Below, piece after piece: positions 7,032 to 10,017 of a DNA stretch of 10,017 nucleotides. Made by a program: the position numbers and the translations under genes. Every line of letters begins with the position of its first letter. The stretch's first letter is position 1. Source of the stretch: Arenicellales bacterium (GTDB lineage: Bacteria; Pseudomonadota; Gammaproteobacteria; BMS3Bbin11); the NCBI GenBank assembly GCA_029287965.1, contig JARFQC010000264.1, positions 1 to 10,017 on the forward strand. The letters run 5' to 3'. The notes beneath the pieces were generated by a model. It ran no database searches. It saw only the letters and a program-made list of their open reading frames with translations, and was not told the DNA's origin.

Positions 7032-7068
7032 CGGTCTGCCTTGTGACCGGTAGTTCGCTGGTCAGTCC
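7025..7068. repeat. Inverted repeat spanning the stops of two convergent genes
   Basis: GGACTGAC (7025-7032) and its exact reverse complement GTCAGTCC (7061-7068) enclose 28 bases. The TGA of the DUF1015 gene (7029-7031) is in the left arm and the stop of the ybbO-like gene (7062-7064 on the plus strand) is in the right arm. Inside is a smaller hairpin, CGGTC (7032-7036) with GACCG (7045-7049). It could act as a two-way transcription end, but neither strand shows a U-tract. Confidence 0.4.
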
Positions 7069-7922
7069 CTCTTCCTGCCGTGCCCTGACGCTGCATGCAG
7101 TACCCTGTCCGTCATGCGGTCTGACAGCACACGCTTCAACAAACTGAACACACGTGCCGGTCGTGTAACAGGGTAGCGTATCTTCGGTTTGCCGCTTTCC
7201 AGCGCATGCACAACCTTGTCCACGACGGCCGACTCAGGCAGCGTGTAGGGCACAGGCTTGTTTGACTGCAGGCGTTTCACTTCCCTTGCATAGGCATCCC
7301 GGTGTGCACTCTGATCTGCATTGATATGCTGCCTGAATGCTGCATAGGCATTGGCGCGAAAGCTGCTGGTGATCGGCCCGGGTTCGATCAAGCTGACATG
7401 GACGCCGCTGCCGGCTAGTTCCAGGCGCAATGTGTCGCTGAGTGCTTCCAGGGCGTACTTGCTGGCGTTATAGGCGCCCCGGTACGGCAGGCAGACCAGG
7501 CCGAGTATCGAGCTTATCTGCACGATGTGTCCTGCGCCCTGCCTGCGCATGACCGGGATGGCCTGCCTGGTCAGTTCATGGGTACCGAAAACATTGGTCT
7601 CGAACTGTCTGCGCAGTACATCGGTTGGCAGATCTTCAACGGCCCCGGGCTGCCCGTATGCACCATTGTTGATCAGGGCGTAAAGTTCGCCTCCGCTGGC
7701 ATCGAGCACAGTCGACATGGCTGTATCAATGGATGACTGATCTGCCAGGTCCAGCTGCAGGGACTGGAGGCCCTCATCCTGCAGTGATGTGACATCCGAT
7801 TCCGCGCGTGCCGTGGCAAACACCTGGTAGTCACGTTCATGCAGGTGACGGGCGATGGCCCGACCGATTCCGCTGGAACAGCCGGTTACCAGCACGGTTT
7901 TCATTGTGGTCGGGTTCTGCAT
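7062..7922 (-). CDS. ybbO: YbbO-like short-chain dehydrogenase/reductase
   Basis: A 286-residue classical SDR, cytosolic, expected to use NADP(H). E. coli YbbO, which it resembles, has been reported to reduce aldehydes, including medium- and long-chain ones. Features are the dinucleotide-binding TGCSSGIG (residues 13-20), D58 in LDLAD, catalytic N110, S138 in QISSILG, and Y151-x-x-x-K155 in YNASK. IEPGPI at 179-184 follows. The C-terminal block AVVDKVVHALESGKPKIRYPVT is very close to YbbO by eye. The usual NNAG motif reads NNGAYG (85-90), a variant I believe occurs in a subgroup of these enzymes. The ATG at 7922 is preferred because CAGGT lies 5 bases upstream; the internal ATG at 7904 has no such site. 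It is divergent from the following sugar-nucleotide gene. The physiological substrate is unknown. Confidence 0.9.
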   Translation of the reverse strand: MQNPTTMKTVLVTGCSSGIGRAIARHLHERDYQVFATARAESDVTSLQDEGLQSLQLDLADQSSIDTAMSTVLDASGGELYALINNGAYGQPGAVEDLPTDVLRRQFETNVFGTHELTRQAIPVMRRQGAGHIVQISSILGLVCLPYRGAYNASKYALEALSDTLRLELAGSGVHVSLIEPGPITSSFRANAYAAFRQHINADQSAHRDAYAREVKRLQSNKPVPYTLPESAVVDKVVHALESGKPKIRYPVTRPARVFSLLKRVLSDRMTDRVLHAASGHGRKRD

Positions 7923-7924
7923 GG

Positions 7925-7952
7925 TTACCTGAGGATGAAAATCATTTAAAAT
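7925..7952 (+). promoter_or_regulatory. Possible promoter for the sugar-nucleotide genes
   Basis: TTACCT (7925-7930), a 16-base spacer and TAAAAT (7947-7952) form a plausible sigma-70 promoter in the 80-base divergent gap. The -10 is good (5 of 6), the -35 is weak (3 of 6). The surrounding bases are the most AT-rich of the gap. Confidence 0.3.
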
Positions 7953-8002
7953 CAATAGTCTTATGAAGGCTACCATCATCCCGGACAAACGAGAAAGCGG
8001 AC

Positions 8003-8947
8003 ATGAGTGATGCATTACGTGCAGGCGTGATAGGCGTCGGATATCTTGGCCGCTTCCATGCCAGGATCTACAACGACATGCCAGGCGTTGAGCTGGCAGG
8101 CGTGGTCGACACAGACAAGGACACCGCTGACAGGATTGCGAAGGAGTACGATACACAGGCGTACTACGACCCGCAGGCATTACTTGATCGGGTGGACGTC
8201 GTCAGCGTCGTCGTGCCGACTTCACTGCACCGTGAGGTCGCAGAGCCCTACCTTGAACGCGGTATTCACATGCTGCTCGAGAAGCCGGTGGCTTCGACGC
8301 TGGAAGATGCCCGCGCGATCATCGACACCGCTGACAGGCATGGCGCTATCCTGCAGATCGGTCACCTGGAGCGCTTCAATGCCGGCATCATGGCGCTGGC
8401 CGACCAGGTCAACGAGCCTCGCTTCATAGAGGCCCACAGGTTAGGACCATTTGTCGAACGCGCGACCGACGTTGACGTCGTCACGGACCTGATGATCCAC
8501 GACATCGACATCGTGCTGGCACTGGTCAAGGATAAACTGACCTATATCTCGGCTACTGGCACACCGGTGCTGACCGACCATGTCGATATAGCCAACGCAC
8601 GCCTGGAGTTTGCCGGCGGCGCAGTGGCCAACGTAACGGCCAGCCGGGTATCGAACAAGAAGTTCAGACGGATACGCGTGTTCGGCCGCAACGCCTACCG
8701 GGCCATCAACTTCGTTGACCAGCAGCTGGAAGAAGTCCGCACCGGCGACATTCCAGAGGGCGGCAGTTATCCGGAAATCGTCTATACAACACACACCATT
8801 ACCCCGAACCAACCCCTCGACGCGGAGCTGGAAAACTTCATTGATACCGTGCGCAGCGGCGGTGTACCGCTGGTAAGCGGCGAAGACGGTCTCGAGGCGC
8901 TGCGTGTGGCGATGCTGGTGACGGACAAGATACACGCTGACAACTAA
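8003..8947 (+). CDS. Gfo/Idh/MocA oxidoreductase, GnnA-like (UDP-GlcNAc 3-dehydrogenase)
   Basis: A 314-residue NAD(P)-dependent sugar dehydrogenase. The Rossmann motif GVGYLGRFHA is at residues 11-20, the acidic cofactor residue region VVDTD at 34-38, the family EKP at 93-95, and the active-site block DLMIHDIDIVL at 162-172. HLERFN (121-126), EAHRLGPF (143-150), DIANARLEF and TASRVS match the type often found beside lipid A genes. GnnA of Acidithiobacillus ferrooxidans oxidises the 3-hydroxyl of UDP-GlcNAc, and the next gene encodes a matching aminotransferase, so GnnA is the best guess. Alternatives are WlbA/WbpB-type dehydrogenases acting on a UDP-hexuronic acid for O-antigen. The family assignment is firm and the substrate is inferred. 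The adjoining gene starts 17 bases downstream, indicating an operon. Confidence 0.93.
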   Translation: MSDALRAGVIGVGYLGRFHARIYNDMPGVELAGVVDTDKDTADRIAKEYDTQAYYDPQALLDRVDVVSVVVPTSLHREVAEPYLERGIHMLLEKPVASTLEDARAIIDTADRHGAILQIGHLERFNAGIMALADQVNEPRFIEAHRLGPFVERATDVDVVTDLMIHDIDIVLALVKDKLTYISATGTPVLTDHVDIANARLEFAGGAVANVTASRVSNKKFRRIRVFGRNAYRAINFVDQQLEEVRTGDIPEGGSYPEIVYTTHTITPNQPLDAELENFIDTVRSGGVPLVSGEDGLEALRVAMLVTDKIHADN

Positions 8948-8964
8948 AGTTAGGATAACTCGAT

Positions 8965-10017
8965 ATGTCACAGCACAAAGGTGTTCCTTATCTCGACCTG
9001 AGCCAGGAATTCGACGCTCTCAAGGACGAATGGTTTGCCATGATTACCGAGGACGGTGCGCGCGGCAGCTGGGTGCTGGGGCCCAACGTTCACGCCTTTG
9101 AAGAAGAAGTCGCTGCTTACGTGGGCACACGCCATGCCATCGGCCTGGCCAATGGCACCGATGCACTGCTGCTGGCATTGCGCGGGCTGGGTCTAGGCCC
9201 CGGCGATGAAGTGATCACCACGCCGTACACGTTTTTTGCCACGTCAGAAGTGATCGACATGGTCGGCGCAACACCGGTATTCGTCGATATCGAAGCGGAC
9301 AGTTTCAACATCGATCCGGAACAGGTCGCCCGGGCGGTGACAGACAAGACCCGTGCCATATTGCCTGTCCACCTGTTCGGCAATCCTGCACGCATGACTG
9401 AACTGCTGACTATCGCCGGGCAGCACGGCATCGCCCTGGTTGAAGACGCCGCACAGGCCTTCGGCTGCGAGCACGACGGACATAAATCGGGCAGCATGGG
9501 CACGGCCGGCTGCTTCAGCTTCTATCCGACCAAGGTACTGGGCTGCTATGGTGACGGCGGCCTGCTGACCACGGACAACGACGACCTGGCAGATCATGTG
9601 CGCAAGCTGCGCAACCACGGCGCCTCGGCAGCCTTCCAGCATGATGAAGTCGGCATGAACAGCCGGCTGGACGAGGTACAGGCCGCACTGCTGCGCATCA
9701 AGCTACGCACCATTGATGACAATATCGCGGCGCGACAGCGTGTCGCCGACCAGTACGATGCTCGATTGTCCGCCCTCGGCATCACCTGTCCGGCACGGCC
9801 TGCCACGGGCAAGCATGCTTTCAATCTCTACACGATCCGCAGCGCGCAGCGCGATGCCATCCGCTCGGCATTGATGGATAACGGCATCGGCAACTCGACC
9901 TGCTACCCGATGCCGCTGGCCCTGCAGGCCGTCTACTCCGGCCTGGGTTACAGCAAAGGTGATTTTCCTGTGGCCGAACAGCTCGGCCACGAAGTCGTAT
10001 CGTTGCCCGTGTTCCCG
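8965..10017 (+). CDS. DegT/DnrJ/EryC1/StrS aminotransferase, GnnB-like, 3' end outside window
   Basis: A PLP-dependent sugar aminotransferase that puts an amino group on a keto-sugar nucleotide, usually with glutamate as donor. The frame is open for 351 codons to the right edge; family members run to about 370-400, so only a short tail is missing. PLP-site features are GTDALLLAL (residues 64-72), D161 in VEDAAQAFG, S185 and Schiff-base lysine K190 in FSFYPTKVLGCYGDGG, and NSRLDEVQAALL (232-243). TAGGA precedes the ATG by 9 bases. Placement right after a GnnA-like dehydrogenase suggests the two act in sequence on the 3-position of a UDP-sugar, as GnnB follows GnnA. WbpE/WlbC-type enzymes of O-antigen pathways are the alternative; the rest of the locus lies beyond the window. 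Confidence 0.93.
   Translation, partial: MSQHKGVPYLDLSQEFDALKDEWFAMITEDGARGSWVLGPNVHAFEEEVAAYVGTRHAIGLANGTDALLLALRGLGLGPGDEVITTPYTFFATSEVIDMVGATPVFVDIEADSFNIDPEQVARAVTDKTRAILPVHLFGNPARMTELLTIAGQHGIALVEDAAQAFGCEHDGHKSGSMGTAGCFSFYPTKVLGCYGDGGLLTTDNDDLADHVRKLRNHGASAAFQHDEVGMNSRLDEVQAALLRIKLRTIDDNIAARQRVADQYDARLSALGITCPARPATGKHAFNLYTIRSAQRDAIRSALMDNGIGNSTCYPMPLALQAVYSGLGYSKGDFPVAEQLGHEVVSLPVFP

Noticed and set aside
7923..8180. N-terminal extension of the YbbO-like protein
   Set aside because: It would cover the divergent promoter region and the start of the dehydrogenase gene, and the SDR fold begins only at about 7904.
1..10017. CRISPR arrays, tRNA genes, insertion sequences, phage or defence genes
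   Set aside because: No regularly spaced repeats, cloverleaf structures, transposase motifs or recognisable defence domains were seen.

Overview
The window looks like core chromosome of a Gram-negative proteobacterium, most likely a gammaproteobacterium. The basis is E. coli-like versions of HtpX, HinT, YbbO and the Aas synthetase domain, moderate-to-high GC, tight gene packing, and probable lipopolysaccharide sugar-nucleotide genes. Ten protein genes fill almost all of it. No tRNA, rRNA, CRISPR array, insertion sequence or phage gene was recognised, and no gene-free stretch exceeds about 125 bases.

Region 1 (1-4707, minus strand) is a compact run of six genes transcribed leftward. In order of transcription they are: an unrecognised 184-residue helical protein with an internal repeat; agmatine deiminase (aguA, TTG start inside a 4-base overlap); N-carbamoylputrescine amidase (aguB); the histidine-triad protein HinT (8-base overlap with aguB); a small TerB-like protein (GTG start); and an Aas-type AMP-forming acyl-ACP/acyl-CoA synthetase that runs off the left edge. 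AguA and AguB together convert agmatine to putrescine. The other members have no known part in polyamine metabolism.

Region 2 (4708-7031, plus strand) begins with a 123-base divergent control region holding a good sigma-70-like promoter and an inverted repeat. It is followed by htpX, a membrane zinc protease for quality control, and then by a DUF1015-family protein. Similar small hairpins lie just before and just after the DUF1015 gene.

Region 3 (7062-7922, minus strand) is a YbbO-like short-chain dehydrogenase that converges on the DUF1015 gene. The two stop codons sit in the opposite arms of an 8-base perfect inverted repeat.

Region 4 (8003-10017, plus strand) holds a Gfo/Idh/MocA sugar-nucleotide dehydrogenase followed 17 bases later by a DegT/DnrJ/EryC1/StrS PLP aminotransferase cut by the right edge. 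The pair resembles GnnA-GnnB, which replaces the 3-hydroxyl of UDP-GlcNAc with an amine for lipid A carrying amide-linked acyl chains. A 3-amino-sugar for O-antigen is the main alternative.

Overall this is mostly recognisable housekeeping DNA. The items most worth a second look are the unknown repeat protein leading the agmatine operon, the possible GnnA-GnnB pair, and the stand-alone Aas-type synthetase.
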